64,000 nucleotides of DNA from Rhodococcus sp. W8901 (GTDB lineage: Bacteria; Actinomycetota; Actinomycetes; Mycobacteriales; Mycobacteriaceae), in NCBI RefSeq assembly GCF_013348805.1, contig NZ_CP054690.1:4588001-4652000 (forward strand), in the 5' to 3' direction. The position numbers were made by a program, and so were the translations under genes. A model generated the notes under the pieces. The model did no database searches, was not told where the DNA came from, and saw nothing but the letters and a program-made list of their open reading frames with translations. This document shows, piece after piece, positions 37,459-46,622 of the stretch (positions within the stretch are counted from its first letter, which is position 1; the number at the start of each line of letters is the position of its first letter).

Positions 37459-38478
37459 ATGCAGCACCGATTGCGGCCGGGTCCGCTTCTCGACGCGCGC
37501 GGGCGCCTCGCCGAGGCGGGGTGGGCGAGCGCCGAGGCCCGTCGCTACGACCGCGATGCCGTCGCGGCGCCGTCGTGGCGGATCAAGGAGTGGGACTACT
37601 ACTGCGTCCTCACCCCCGATTACGGGCTGGCGCTGACGGTCGCCGACAACAGCTACATGGGCCTGTTGGGCGTGTCGTGGCTCGACTTCCGCGGCCGATG
37701 CGAGTGCACGGAGAACGTCATGCTGCCGTTCCCGATGGGCCGGATGGGCCTGCCGGCGAGCGCCGACGACGGCGATGTCGTGGTGGACCGCCGGAAGATG
37801 CGGATCGCGTTCCGTCACGTCGACGGCGGACGGGTGCTCAGCATCGACCATCCCGGTTTCGACGGTGGTCGCGGCCTGCGGGGCGAGCTGCATCTGACGC
37901 AGCCGCCGATGGACCGCATGGTGATCGCGACGCCGTTCCCGAAGGACTACAAGGCGTTCTACTACAACCAGAAGATCAATTGCATGCCCTCGAGTGGCGA
38001 GATCACTGTCGGTACAGAGACTTTCGACTTCGATCCGGAGACCACCTTCGGTGTGTTCGACTGGGGTCGTGGGGTGTGGACCTACGACAACGTCTGGTAC
38101 TGGGGGTCCGCATCGGGTGTCGTCGACGACCGCACGTTCGGCTTCAACATCGGATACGGGTTCGGCGACACGTCCGCGGCGAGCGAGAACATGGTGTTCG
38201 TGAACGGTGTCGCGCACAAGCTGGACCGGGTGACGTTCCACCTGCCCGAGGGCACCTTCGACGGCGCCCCCTGGAAGTTCAGCAGCAACGACGGGCGCTT
38301 CGAGATGACGTTCGAGCCGATCATCGACCGGGCGGCGTCGACGGACCTGAAGGTGCTGCGCTCCATTCAGCACCAGGTGTTCGGCCGGTTCACCGGGCAT
38401 GTCGTGCTCGACGACGGCAGCCGGGTCGAGGTCACCGACCTCCTCGGATTCGCCGAGGAGGTCCGCAACCGCTGGTGA
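37459..38478 (+). CDS. DUF2804 domain protein
   Basis: A 339-residue protein with the family's features: RPGPLLDARGRLAEAGWA at the N-terminus, RIKEWDYYCVLTPDYGLALTVADNSY, a central KAFYYNQKINCMPSSGE, and FDWGRGVWTYDNVWYWGSASG toward the C-terminus. No signal peptide or membrane helix. DUF2804 has no known enzyme activity; the Trp-rich repeats resemble AttH/lipocalin-like folds. It follows the SDR gene closely and ends 10 bp from the convergent small membrane gene. Confidence 0.87.
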   Translation: MQHRLRPGPLLDARGRLAEAGWASAEARRYDRDAVAAPSWRIKEWDYYCVLTPDYGLALTVADNSYMGLLGVSWLDFRGRCECTENVMLPFPMGRMGLPASADDGDVVVDRRKMRIAFRHVDGGRVLSIDHPGFDGGRGLRGELHLTQPPMDRMVIATPFPKDYKAFYYNQKINCMPSSGEITVGTETFDFDPETTFGVFDWGRGVWTYDNVWYWGSASGVVDDRTFGFNIGYGFGDTSAASENMVFVNGVAHKLDRVTFHLPEGTFDGAPWKFSSNDGRFEMTFEPIIDRAASTDLKVLRSIQHQVFGRFTGHVVLDDGSRVEVTDLLGFAEEVRNRW

Positions 38479-38488
38479 ACGGTCGCGC

Positions 38489-38695
38489 TCACCACTCCCG
38501 ATAGGACGGTGTGGCCGGCGCTTCCTCCTGCGGGCCGCCGTCGTCGTCCTTGCCGTACAGCCGACGTTGATGCTTTCGTTGCATCGCGGTGTAGCTGCGG
38601 ATCTCTCGGACGAGGAGCACCACGAAGACCACGGCGACGACGCACACCGCGATCACCAGTTCCGGAGCCACGCCCACCGTCGGCGTCGTCTGCAC
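38489..38695 (-). CDS. Small single-helix membrane protein at the end of the ESX-like module
   Basis: A 68-residue protein with one membrane helix (PELVIAVCVVAVVFVVLLV), then a basic segment REIRSYTAMQRKHQRRLYG and an acidic tail ending TPSYREW. It starts 10 bp after the CpnT-like gene, so it is likely part of that operon. I do not recognise a family. If the neighbour were a toxin this would be the position of an immunity protein, but that is speculation. Confidence 0.65.
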   Translation of the reverse strand: MQTTPTVGVAPELVIAVCVVAVVFVVLLVREIRSYTAMQRKHQRRLYGKDDDGGPQEEAPATPSYREW

Positions 38696-38705
38696 CCGAG
38701 ACCTC

Positions 38706-39533
38706 CTAGTTCATATTCAACGAGCTTGCGGCGCTGGGCGGTTCGGCCGGAGGCTGCTGCCCGAGTGCGGCCTTGGCATCCTCCCCGGCATGCGCACCGA
38801 TCATGCCGGCCGCCATGTCCTGCCCCGCTGAGACCAGCTTGCGCTCGGCGACATTCGCGATCCCGTCCACGAGCAGATCGTTGACCTGCGAACTTCCGAG
38901 CGGACTGGACACCGCCGTCGACACGACGGTTCCGTACACGTCCTTCCCGAGCGCGGCCATGTCGAATCGGTCCCGGTTGCCCTCGGCCATCTGCATCAAC
39001 TGGATACCGGCGGACAGGCCCCCGTCGCGGAGCACGGCCACCGCGATCTCGCGGCCGAGTTTGCCGATGAGTTCCTGCAGGATCATCCGCACGGTTACCT
39101 GGGTGGCTATCTCGGCTGCGGGGATGGCCGCCGCGCTCGCACCGAACGTTCCGGCCGCGGCCGCGAGGAGCGACGCAATCTCCACCGCGAGCAGGCCCAA
39201 TGCGGCGATGATCGAGAGCTTCGCGTGTTCGACGTCGGCGGCGGTGCTCTCGCACGAGTCGGCGAGTTGACGGCACGCGGCGGCGAGTTCCTCGACCGAG
39301 GCCCCGACCTCGCGCCATCTACCGGCGACGGCGTCGTTCACGTCTCCGGTCAGGGCGTCCAACGCCGGCTGGATGGACCGAGCACCGTCGGCGCCGGCCC
39401 GATCGAGGCGGACGGCGGCGAGCTCCCACGCGTCGGACAGTCGACGCAGCGACGTCTCGTCGGCCTCCGGCCAGTCCTGCCCGACCGCGACCGAGGCGAC
39501 GGTTCGCAGCGAACCGGGGATCTCGATGCCCAT
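38706..39533 (-). CDS. CpnT/WXG100-like N-terminal domain protein without toxin domain
   Basis: A 275-residue protein. The start MGIEIPGSLRTVASVAVGQDWPEADETSLRRLSDAWE matches the N-terminal domain of type VII-secreted polymorphic toxins of the CpnT type. It then has helical WXG-like segments (SVEELAAACRQLADSCES), a hydrophobic stretch AALGLLAVEIASLLAAAAG, and ends in a Pro/Ala tail with no recognisable toxin domain. Its ATG overlaps the previous stop by one base (TGATG). The lack of a C-terminal effector suggests a structural or orphan form. Confidence 0.75.
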   Translation of the reverse strand: MGIEIPGSLRTVASVAVGQDWPEADETSLRRLSDAWELAAVRLDRAGADGARSIQPALDALTGDVNDAVAGRWREVGASVEELAAACRQLADSCESTAADVEHAKLSIIAALGLLAVEIASLLAAAAGTFGASAAAIPAAEIATQVTVRMILQELIGKLGREIAVAVLRDGGLSAGIQLMQMAEGNRDRFDMAALGKDVYGTVVSTAVSSPLGSSQVNDLLVDGIANVAERKLVSAGQDMAAGMIGAHAGEDAKAALGQQPPAEPPSAASSLNMN

Positions 39534-39847
39534 CAGTGACCGCCCCCCAGCGTGCCGGCGAGTCCGCTATCGGTCTGCTCGAACACCTCTGCGGTGTCCC
39601 GCAATCCGCCCGCGACGCCCGCGAACACCTCCGCGACGTGCCGCAGCGCGGATCGGGCACCGTCGGCGCCCGGAACGTACATGGACGCGAATGCCGTTCC
39701 GGGAGCATCCGTTCCCCAGCTCGCGCCCTCCGTGTCGAGAGTCGAGGCGAGCTCGCTCAGCGCATCCGTGAGCCGGTCGGCGAGGACGTCGAAGTGCGGC
39801 GCGGCACCGCGCAACTGCTGCGGGTCCACCCGCATCTCGTCAGCCAC
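39533..39847 (-). CDS. Type VII secretion-associated WXG100/DUF2580-like protein
   Basis: A 104-residue, mostly helical protein: MADEMRVDPQQLRGAAPHFDVLADRLTDAL, a turn with ASWGTDAPG taking the place of the WXG motif, and a second helix SALRHVAEVFAGVAGGLRDTAEVFEQTD ending GGGH. This is the ESX-secreted helical-hairpin layout. It overlaps the YbaB-like gene by 8 bp and the next gene by 1 bp, so the three are translationally coupled. Confidence 0.8.
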   Translation of the reverse strand: MADEMRVDPQQLRGAAPHFDVLADRLTDALSELASTLDTEGASWGTDAPGTAFASMYVPGADGARSALRHVAEVFAGVAGGLRDTAEVFEQTDSGLAGTLGGGH

Positions 39848-40379
39848 GGTGCGCCTCTCTCATGATCGGTTCCCGCCAGTCGTGGAGGTCATCGTCCTGG
39901 GCCGGAATACTCGGATGCTCGGTGCCGGCGGCGAACTCGGTCGCCACCGTCGGCACCAGGTTCCGGATACTCGGCGCCCCGGCGACCAGGTCGGGCAGGT
40001 CCGGGAAGTCAGCGGTCAGCGCAGCGACCGGCGCCATCAGTTCCGCGATGCGCGCTCGCACCTCGGCCACCGCGGTCCGGGCGGTGTCCGCGAGGACATC
40101 AGCGAGCCGTGCGGGCGTCGTTCGCGTGAACGTCGACGGATCGAAGTCCACCGCCACCACCGCCCCGGACGAGTCGACCGTCACCCGGACCAGCCCGTCG
40201 GGCGACTCCGCCTGGGCGGTGGTGTTCGCGACAGCCCCCTGCGCTGCCGCGAGTGCCTCCGTCTGCTCGTGCAGCCCCGCGAGCAGGGCATCGACCTGCT
40301 CCTGCAGCGCGGCGTTGCGCCCCCTCGACTGCTCGCGCGCGGTGCCTCGAGCGTCGGCCCGAATACCGTTGTCGGTCAT
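39840..40379 (-). CDS. YbaB/EbfC-family protein of the ESX-like module
   Basis: A 179-residue protein. Residues about 20-110 contain a YbaB-like helix-strand core (ALQEQVDALLAGLHEQTEALAAAQG, then SPDGLVRVTVDSSGAVVAVDFDPSTF and TPARLADVLADTARTAVAE). An extra C-terminal region with PDLPDLV and acidic HDWREP follows. YbaB-like genes are regular partners of ESX-associated cassettes in Nocardia and Rhodococcus. Overlaps the WXG100-like gene by 8 bp; 78 bp after the EspG-like gene. Confidence 0.8.
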   Translation of the reverse strand: MTDNGIRADARGTAREQSRGRNAALQEQVDALLAGLHEQTEALAAAQGAVANTTAQAESPDGLVRVTVDSSGAVVAVDFDPSTFTRTTPARLADVLADTARTAVAEVRARIAELMAPVAALTADFPDLPDLVAGAPSIRNLVPTVATEFAAGTEHPSIPAQDDDLHDWREPIMREAHRG

Positions 40380-40457
40380 TGCTTCCCTCCCGATCTTCCC
40401 CTTCGCTGTCTATAGACGCGGGCGTGAGGGAATCGGTTCCATCGGGCCGAGAAGTCG

Positions 40458-41249
40458 TCAGCGCACGGGCTCGCGGGTACGGATCGTCTCCACCAGGCGC
40501 TGTATCTCCCCCGCCAGATCCACGGTGGCTGCCGGTGCGACGACGACCGCACCGGTTTCGCGCATCGTGTAGCGGCCGTCGCCGTCGAAGTCGAGCCAGT
40601 GCAGCCCGATCCCGTCGGCCGTGGGACGACCGTCGTACGCGACGCCCGCAAACGCGGTGATCTCACCGATGCCGGTGCGGGGGCGTCGCAGCAGCCCCAG
40701 CGCCTCGTCACGTAGGCGGGTGGCGCCTGCCGAGACGAGAAGAGGACCACCGGCGGAATCGAGGTCGCTGCGACGGAAGCGCAGTTCGCTGCGGGATCCG
40801 GCCGGGACCGCGGGAAGTGCGGCCGCGACGGCATTGGGGATCTGTACCGATGAGGCCCCGTGGATCAGCACGTCGCCGCCGGTGTCGGCGTCGACACCCG
40901 GCAGCTGGATCGCCAGTGTTGCTCCGGTGCCGCGAATTCCGGCGTGCATGCGTATCCGGGTCGCGAGTCCGGCACCGGCGAACCCGGCCACTTCGAGCCG
41001 GATGTCGGGCTCGGCGAGCACCGTCAGGTGGTGGTGAAGGGTCTCGGTGACTCGCGGCGCCCAGCGCTGTGCGGCCGCGCGGCGCTGCCGATCCAGGTCG
41101 TCCCGGTCGTCCGCGGTCGGCCGGAACCGCAGCGGGTACGGCAGCCGGTCCCGCCCCAACTGTCTCCACAGGACCTCGAACTCGAGGCCGGTGAACCGCC
41201 AGCTCGAGTCACTCCCAGTCCGACCACCGGCAGATTCGCCGAATCCCAC
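40458..41249 (-). CDS. EspG-family ESX secretion-associated protein
   Basis: A 263-residue soluble protein whose start WRFTGLEFEVLWRQLGRDRLPYPLRFR is typical of EspG chaperones, which bind PE-PPE or WXG-type substrates in the cytosol and guide them to the ESX machine. GTG 41249 has GGGGAGGGG with 7 bases spacing; the longer open frame upstream is not coding. It is the first gene of the four-gene module. No EccB-E or MycP genes are in the window, so the export machine must be encoded elsewhere. Confidence 0.8.
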   Translation of the reverse strand: MGFGESAGGRTGSDSSWRFTGLEFEVLWRQLGRDRLPYPLRFRPTADDRDDLDRQRRAAAQRWAPRVTETLHHHLTVLAEPDIRLEVAGFAGAGLATRIRMHAGIRGTGATLAIQLPGVDADTGGDVLIHGASSVQIPNAVAAALPAVPAGSRSELRFRRSDLDSAGGPLLVSAGATRLRDEALGLLRRPRTGIGEITAFAGVAYDGRPTADGIGLHWLDFDGDGRYTMRETGAVVVAPAATVDLAGEIQRLVETIRTREPVR

Positions 41250-41413
41250 CCCGTCACCCCTCCCCGAGTGCACAAGCGTCGCCCACGGAAGACGTCGCCC
41301 ACAGACAATAGACGCGCCGGTACCCGAGACGGTTCCACGCGATCGGCACGAGCCCACTCCTTCTCGTTGCGGGCGGGAATCCGCAGGATCGGCCGAGGAA
41401 TGGGCACTCAGGC

Positions 41414-42226
41414 TCACAGCGCCGCCGCGGCCCGCTCGATCGCGTACGACACCTGTCCCGGCTGCGACACCAGCACCGCGTGTGAGGCGCCGGGGATGTC
41501 GGTGATCTGTGCACCCGCGCGTTCGGCCATGAATCGCTCGGACGCGGGTGGGATCACGCGGTCCTGGCCGGGGATCACCGCCCAGGTCGGCAGATGCTGC
41601 CACGACGGGTCCCGTGTCGGCTCGAGGTTCGCAGACAGTGCGATGGACCGCTGGTGGGCAATCATGTCGGCTGCGGTGGCGTCGGAGACGTCCTGGCAGA
41701 AGGCCTCGTGGAAGCGGCTCGGGTCGATGTACCCGTCGATGTTCTTGCCGATGGGGTTGGTCGTGTCGTCGACCACCTTCACCTGCAGCACCGGCGGCAC
41801 CAGTTGACTACCGGGGAACGTGAGCGGGTTGAGCGCCGCCATCGCCGGTTCGCCCTGCGCCGGAATGAATCCGGACACGTAGACCATTCCGACCACGTTC
41901 GGCGAATGGGTGTTGGTGATGACGACACCGCCGTACGAGTGCCCGACCAACAGCACCGGGCCCGGGATGTCCGCGAGGGTCTTCTCGATCGCGGCCGAAT
42001 CGTAGGCCGGTCCGCGCAGCGGATTCGACGGCACCACAACGTTGTACCCGCGCCCTCGCAGTTCGGCGGCGACCGGGTCCCAGCTCGTGGTGTCCGCGAA
42101 CGCGCCGTGCACCAGCACGACGGTCGGCACGGGCTTGGCGGCAGCCGGCGACACCCCCACTGCCAGAACCGCTGCGAGTGCGAGCACGCACATCGCTGTC
42201 AACGTCCGAATCCTGCGCATTCTCAC
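41414..42226 (-). CDS. Secreted alpha/beta hydrolase
   Basis: A 270-residue exported hydrolase. Signal peptide MRMRRIRTLTAMCVLALAAV...VSPAAA, then VVLVHGAFADTTSWD, the nucleophile elbow GHSYGG, the acid in IPGQDRVIPP and His in GASHAVLVSQP; all catalytic residues are present. Of the RutD/EstC-like branch (closest look: salicylate esterase/MenH-like). GTG 42226 has AGGAG 7 bases before; ATG 42220 is also possible. 164 bp separate it from the EspG-like gene. Substrate unknown. Confidence 0.88.
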   Translation of the reverse strand: MRMRRIRTLTAMCVLALAAVLAVGVSPAAAKPVPTVVLVHGAFADTTSWDPVAAELRGRGYNVVVPSNPLRGPAYDSAAIEKTLADIPGPVLLVGHSYGGVVITNTHSPNVVGMVYVSGFIPAQGEPAMAALNPLTFPGSQLVPPVLQVKVVDDTTNPIGKNIDGYIDPSRFHEAFCQDVSDATAADMIAHQRSIALSANLEPTRDPSWQHLPTWAVIPGQDRVIPPASERFMAERAGAQITDIPGASHAVLVSQPGQVSYAIERAAAAL

Positions 42227-42328
42227 GGCGGATCTCCTCGCGTCGGAAGTCCTTCGACTTTCCCACGCCGCCAACACAGGTCAGGACGGTTCGGCCCAGC
42301 CGAGACTCAGCCGTGCCTCACCCGAGAT

Positions 42329-43513
42329 TCAGGTGAGCGCCGACATCGACAGCCATGTCGGCCAGTCGATGGCCCAGTCGTAGACGTCGCCGTCCGCGGC
42401 CGAGAGGTCGATGCGGGTGCCGGTGACCTCCACCGGATCGCCGTACATCGCTGTGCCGAAGTACTCCTCGGCGTCCGACAGCGACAGGTTGATGCACCCG
42501 TTCGTCACGTTCGATGCGCCCTGGACCCCGACCGTGGCCGGATTCGCGTGAATGAACTCGCCGTTGTTGGAGATCCGTACCGCCCAGCGCTCACGGACGT
42601 TCTCGTAGTACGGCGGATTGGACATCAGGAAGTCCTCGTGCTTCTCGGTGACGACGTGGACGCCGCTGCGGGTGACGTTGCGGTCCTCGTTGCCCTCGCC
42701 GTAACTGACGGGAATGTCCATGATCGTGACACCGTCGCGGACCACCTGCATGCGATGGCTCGGGGCGTTCGCCTTGACGATCTGGCTGCGGCCGATGGAG
42801 AAGTTCAGGCTCACGTCGCCCGCGCCGTAGGCGCCCCCACCGAAGTCGACGCCGTACAGATCGGCATCGACGTTGACGGTCGTGCCGGGCACCCAGTAGT
42901 TCGCCGGCCGCCAGTGCGCCCGCGCGCCACGGTCGTCGGGCAGCCACGCCCACGCGCCGGGAGTCGGCGGATTCGTGGTCACCTTCAGTGCCTTCTCGAC
43001 GGCGGCCTTGTCCGCAATCGGTCCGTCGAACTGGAGGATGATCGGAGCCCCGATGCCGACGACCTGACCGTCGGCGATATTGGTGCGCACCGACGTCGTC
43101 GTCACCGGGTCCACGGTCGTGAACGACCCGGCGACCGGGACGGACTTACCGTCCGAACCGACTGCGGTGCCTGTCCACGTGTAGGTGCTGCCGTAGCCGA
43201 GGGGTTCGGTCACGGTGAAGGACTGACCGTCGGGGCTCAGCGCACCCTGCACCACCTTGCCGGTGGCATTGGTGAGCGCGACGCCCTGCAGCGTGCCGCC
43301 GTCGACACGGATCGAGACCGGTTCGACGGGGTTGACGCCCTTCGCGCCGGAGGTCGGCGTCTGGACCACCTCCGCCACGGGGGCGGCCTCGGCCTTGCTG
43401 TCCGTGGCGCCACCCGTAGCGATGGTGCAGCCCGCGAGCAGCGTCACACCCAGCAGGACGGCGACCACCGCCAGCAAACGCGTCCGAATTGACCGAATCC
43501 CCTGATCATGCAC
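42329..43513 (-). CDS. L,D-transpeptidase lipoprotein (LprQ/LdtMt5-like)
   Basis: A 394-residue lipoprotein that makes 3-3 peptidoglycan cross-links outside the membrane. Lipobox LLAGC near residue 28, two Ig-like (BIg) domains (about 60-260), and a C-terminal YkuD catalytic domain with [23 protein letters not shown], where Cys is the nucleophile and the motif SNGCINL is a variant of SHGCVR. A C-terminal extension ending [12 protein letters not shown] follows. GTG 43513. Next to murB, as Rv0483 next to Rv0482 in M. tuberculosis. Confidence 0.92.
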   Translation of the reverse strand: MHDQGIRSIRTRLLAVVAVLLGVTLLAGCTIATGGATDSKAEAAPVAEVVQTPTSGAKGVNPVEPVSIRVDGGTLQGVALTNATGKVVQGALSPDGQSFTVTEPLGYGSTYTWTGTAVGSDGKSVPVAGSFTTVDPVTTTSVRTNIADGQVVGIGAPIILQFDGPIADKAAVEKALKVTTNPPTPGAWAWLPDDRGARAHWRPANYWVPGTTVNVDADLYGVDFGGGAYGAGDVSLNFSIGRSQIVKANAPSHRMQVVRDGVTIMDIPVSYGEGNEDRNVTRSGVHVVTEKHEDFLMSNPPYYENVRERWAVRISNNGEFIHANPATVGVQGASNVTNGCINLSLSDAEEYFGTAMYGDPVEVTGTRIDLSAADGDVYDWAIDWPTWLSMSALT

Positions 43514-43565
43514 GGATTCAACGGTACTCGCCGCACGGTAGTGGCTTTCGTCACTCAGACATCGA

Positions 43566-44669
43566 TCAGATGACGACGCCCACCGTGACGGGCTCCGGTT
43601 CGAGGCGCACCCCGAACGCGGACTCGACACCGTCCCGGACAGTTCGGGCCAGGTCCACGAGGTCACCCGTGACGGCCTGCCCGCGGTTCGTCAGGGCCAG
43701 GGTGTGCTTGGTGGACAGGCGAACCCGCGACTCGGCACCCGGGTAGCCCTTGCCGAACCCGGCACGCTCGATGAGCCAACCCGCGGACAGCTTGGTCAGC
43801 TTGGTGCCGGCCGCCCCGGGGAACTGCGGGATCCGCACGTCCGCACCGACCTTCGCCCGGATCGCGTCGAGAATCGTGGGCAGGCTCACGTCCGGGACCA
43901 CCGGATTGGTGAAGAACGACCCGGCGCTCCACGTGTCGTGGTCGTCGGCGTCGAGCACCATGCCCTTGCCGCGGCGCAGGCCGAGGACCACGTCGCGCAC
44001 CTCGGCGGTGGGCCGTCGCTCGCCCTCCTCGGCGCCGAGAGACGACGCCAGTTCGCGGTACGCGAGCGGTGCGCTCGAGCCGTCGGGCCGGACGGTCATC
44101 TCGACGGCCAGGACCAGCGCGTCGTCGCGGTGCTTGAGGACGCTGGTGCGGTATCCGAGGCCCAGCTCGGACGGCTCCGCCCAGTGCACGTCGCCGGTGG
44201 TGCGATCCAGCAGCTGCACGCGTCGCAGCAGCGAGCCCACCTCGACGCCGTACGCGCCGACGTTCTGCACCGGAGTCGCCCCGGTCGAGCCGGGGATCCC
44301 GGACAGGCACTCGAGCCCGCCGAGGCCCGCGGCGACGGTCTTGGCGACGACGTCGTCCCACACGGCACCGGCCTGCGCGAGCACGGTCTCGTCACCGAGC
44401 TCCACCCCGGCGTCGGCGACGCGGACCACGACGCCGGCGAACCCGTCGTCGGAGATCACCAGGTTGGATCCGCCGCCGAGGATCAGCGTCGGCACCTGCG
44501 CGTCGTCGAGGGCGCGGACGACGTCGACGAGGGTCCGGGTGGACGGGCATTCGGCCAGTACCGCGGCGGGGCCGCCGAGCCGCAGGGTGGTCAGGGTCGA
44601 CAGCGGCACCTGCTCGGACAGCTGGGCGCCGGCGTCGACGAGGCGCCCCCGGATGAGTGGATCCAACAC
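43566..44669 (-). CDS. murB: UDP-N-acetylenolpyruvoylglucosamine reductase
   Basis: A 367-residue FAD enzyme that reduces UDP-enolpyruvyl-GlcNAc to UDP-MurNAc with NADPH. FAD-binding segments TLRLGGPA and [18 protein letters not shown], the substrate loop [29 protein letters not shown] and the catalytic Ser in [16 protein letters not shown] are present; the C-terminal Glu region is [14 protein letters not shown] 44669 is favoured over the longer open frame. Divergent from the DUF2505 genes, 23 bp apart. Confidence 0.95.
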   Translation of the reverse strand: MLDPLIRGRLVDAGAQLSEQVPLSTLTTLRLGGPAAVLAECPSTRTLVDVVRALDDAQVPTLILGGGSNLVISDDGFAGVVVRVADAGVELGDETVLAQAGAVWDDVVAKTVAAGLGGLECLSGIPGSTGATPVQNVGAYGVEVGSLLRRVQLLDRTTGDVHWAEPSELGLGYRTSVLKHRDDALVLAVEMTVRPDGSSAPLAYRELASSLGAEEGERRPTAEVRDVVLGLRRGKGMVLDADDHDTWSAGSFFTNPVVPDVSLPTILDAIRAKVGADVRIPQFPGAAGTKLTKLSAGWLIERAGFGKGYPGAESRVRLSTKHTLALTNRGQAVTGDLVDLARTVRDGVESAFGVRLEPEPVTVGVVI

Positions 44670-44692
44670 GTGGAAACGGTAGCGTGCCGTCC

Positions 44693-45196
44693 ATGGCCCG
44701 ACACATCGAGCATTCCGCGCAATACCCCCAGCCCGTCGCGACGGTGCACGCCGCACTCACCGACGAGGGCTACTGGCACGCCCGTCTGCAGCAGGTCGGC
44801 GGGCCCGGCGCGAAGCTCGACAAGGTCACCGTCGGTGACGGCACCATCGACGTGGCGATGACGCAGGCCGTCCCCGCCCAACATCTGCCGTCCGTCGTCA
44901 CCAAGATCCGTCCCGGTGACCTGATCATCACGCGTACCGAATCGTGGGGTGCACTACAGGGCGACCGGGCCGTGGGCACCTTCTCCGCCGAGGTCGAGGG
45001 CGCTCCCGGGCAGCTGCGCGGCACCATGACGCTCACCGCGGACGGCAGTGGATCGCTGCTGGTCATGGAGGGTGAGGTCGAGGTCAAGATGCCGCTGATC
45101 GGCGGCAAGATCGAGTCGGTCATCGCCGGTCAGGTCCTCGAACTCCTCGACGCCGAGGAGGACTTCACCGGCCAGTGGACATCCTCGGCCGGGTAG
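44693..45196 (+). CDS. DUF2505 protein, first copy
   Basis: A 167-residue SRPBCC (START-like) fold protein: MARHIEHSAQYPQPVATVHAALTDEGYWHARLQQVGG, then IRPGDLIITRTESWG and a C-terminal VKMPLIGGKIESVIAGQVLELLDAEEDFT. Such proteins have a hydrophobic ligand pocket. ATG 44693 gives an N-terminus matching the next gene; the longer frame from 44657 overlaps murB's start. It and the next gene are tandem paralogues, 45 bp apart. Ligand unknown. Confidence 0.88.
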   Translation: MARHIEHSAQYPQPVATVHAALTDEGYWHARLQQVGGPGAKLDKVTVGDGTIDVAMTQAVPAQHLPSVVTKIRPGDLIITRTESWGALQGDRAVGTFSAEVEGAPGQLRGTMTLTADGSGSLLVMEGEVEVKMPLIGGKIESVIAGQVLELLDAEEDFTGQWTSSAG

Positions 45197-45241
45197 CCGC
45201 TTTCTCCAACGGACCGGGCACCAGCCGGTAATCTGCCGGTC

Positions 45242-45748
45242 ATGGCCCGTCGTATCGACTACTCCGCCAGGTTCGACCACCCTGCCGAGCTGGTGTACGC
45301 CGCGCTGGGCAACCCGGACTACTGGGAAGCGCGGATGGAAGAGATGCGCAAGTACGCCGACAACGCAGGGAACCTCGTCTCACACGAGGTCCACGACGGC
45401 GGCATCGACCTGGTGCTGCACCACGTGCTGCCCCGCAAGGACCTGCCGGAGATCGCGCAGACCGTGCTGAAGAAGGACCTGATCATCACCCGCAAGGAGC
45501 GGTACACCCCGTTCGGTGACCCCGTGACCGGCACCTACGAGGCCTCCATTCCGGGCGGACCGGGCAGCCTCACCGGCACGATCGAACTGTTCGGCACCGA
45601 CACCGGGTCCACGCTGCGCACGTCGTCGGAGGCGAAGGTGTTCATCCCGTTCGTCGGCGGCAAGCTCGAGCAGCTGATGCTGGTGAACCTGGTCGACCTG
45701 TTCCGCACGGAAGCCGAAGTCACGGCCACCTGGCTCGCCCGGCAGTAA
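45242..45748 (+). CDS. DUF2505 protein, second copy
   Basis: A 168-residue paralogue of the preceding gene: MARRIDYSARFDHPAELVYAALGNPDYWEARM, DLIITRKERYTPFGDPVTGTYEAS and VFIPFVGGKLEQLMLVNLVDLFRTEAEVTATWL. The two share the frame of the START-like fold but have diverged widely, so the duplication is old. ATG 45242. It is followed 5 bp later by a methyltransferase gene, suggesting one transcript of three genes. Confidence 0.88.
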   Translation: MARRIDYSARFDHPAELVYAALGNPDYWEARMEEMRKYADNAGNLVSHEVHDGGIDLVLHHVLPRKDLPEIAQTVLKKDLIITRKERYTPFGDPVTGTYEASIPGGPGSLTGTIELFGTDTGSTLRTSSEAKVFIPFVGGKLEQLMLVNLVDLFRTEAEVTATWLARQ

Positions 45749-45753
45749 CCGGC

Positions 45754-46533
45754 GTGCGTGAAGGTAAACCCGTCGGCGTCATCACCCGCGGCACCACAGG
45801 TATCAATCGGCTGCGCCGAAGCGACCGCTGGCTCGTGCACAGCCCCGCCGTCACGAGGATGCTGCGTGACGCCCCCGACCCGCTGATCGTCGACCTCGGC
45901 TACGGCGCGATGCCGGTCACCACGTACGAGATGGCGTCCCGCCTGCGGACGGTGCGCCCCGACGTCCGCGTCGTGGGGCTCGAGATCGACCCGGACCGGG
46001 TGGTCGAGGGCCGCGACGGCGTGAGCTTCGCGCGCGGCGGCTTCGAACTCGCCGGCCTGCGACCCACCCTGATCCGCGCGTTCAACGTGCTGCGCCAGTA
46101 CCCCGAGGACGCCGTCGACGAGGCGTGGGGCCGGTTGCGCGCCGGTCTCGCGCCCGGCGGTCTGATCGTGGACGGCACGTGCGACGAACTCGGGCGCCGC
46201 TGCGCGTGGGTGCTGCTCGACCGCGACGGCCCGCGCTCGCTGACGCTCGCCTGGGATCCGTTCGGCGTGGACCGGCCCAGCGACATCGCCGAGCGCCTGC
46301 CCAAGGCGTTGATCCACCGCAACGTCCCGGGCGAACGCATCCACGACCTGCTCGTCACCGCCGACCGCGCCTGGGCGACCGCCGCCGGGCTGGCGCCGTT
46401 CGGCCCACGGGTGCGGTGGCGGGAGACACTGCATCTGCTCGCCGACCTCGGCGTCCCCGTCGCACCCCAGCGCCGCCGCCTGCGGGACTGCGTCCTCACC
46501 GTGCCGTGGAGCTACGTCCGACCCGGGCGGTAG
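45754..46533 (+). CDS. Class I SAM-dependent methyltransferase-like protein
   Basis: A 259-residue protein. The SAM-site motif is LIVDLGYGAMPVTTYEMASRL, an unusual form of motif I (DLGYG), followed by RVVGLEIDPDRV (motif post-I) and LAPGGLIVDGTCDELGRR. The C-terminal half has RERLHLLADLGVPVAPQRRRLRDCVLTVPW-like features. GTG 45754, 5 bp after the DUF2505 gene. Substrate unknown; orthologues sit beside murB in related genomes as far as I recall. Confidence 0.8.
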   Translation: MREGKPVGVITRGTTGINRLRRSDRWLVHSPAVTRMLRDAPDPLIVDLGYGAMPVTTYEMASRLRTVRPDVRVVGLEIDPDRVVEGRDGVSFARGGFELAGLRPTLIRAFNVLRQYPEDAVDEAWGRLRAGLAPGGLIVDGTCDELGRRCAWVLLDRDGPRSLTLAWDPFGVDRPSDIAERLPKALIHRNVPGERIHDLLVTADRAWATAAGLAPFGPRVRWRETLHLLADLGVPVAPQRRRLRDCVLTVPWSYVRPGR

Positions 46534-46622
46534 CGCGTACGGTTCACCCGCCGATCGCCGGCATCACCGATCGCGAGCTATGCAGACTCGCAACGGAACT
46601 CGCCGATCACGATGCCGCGACG

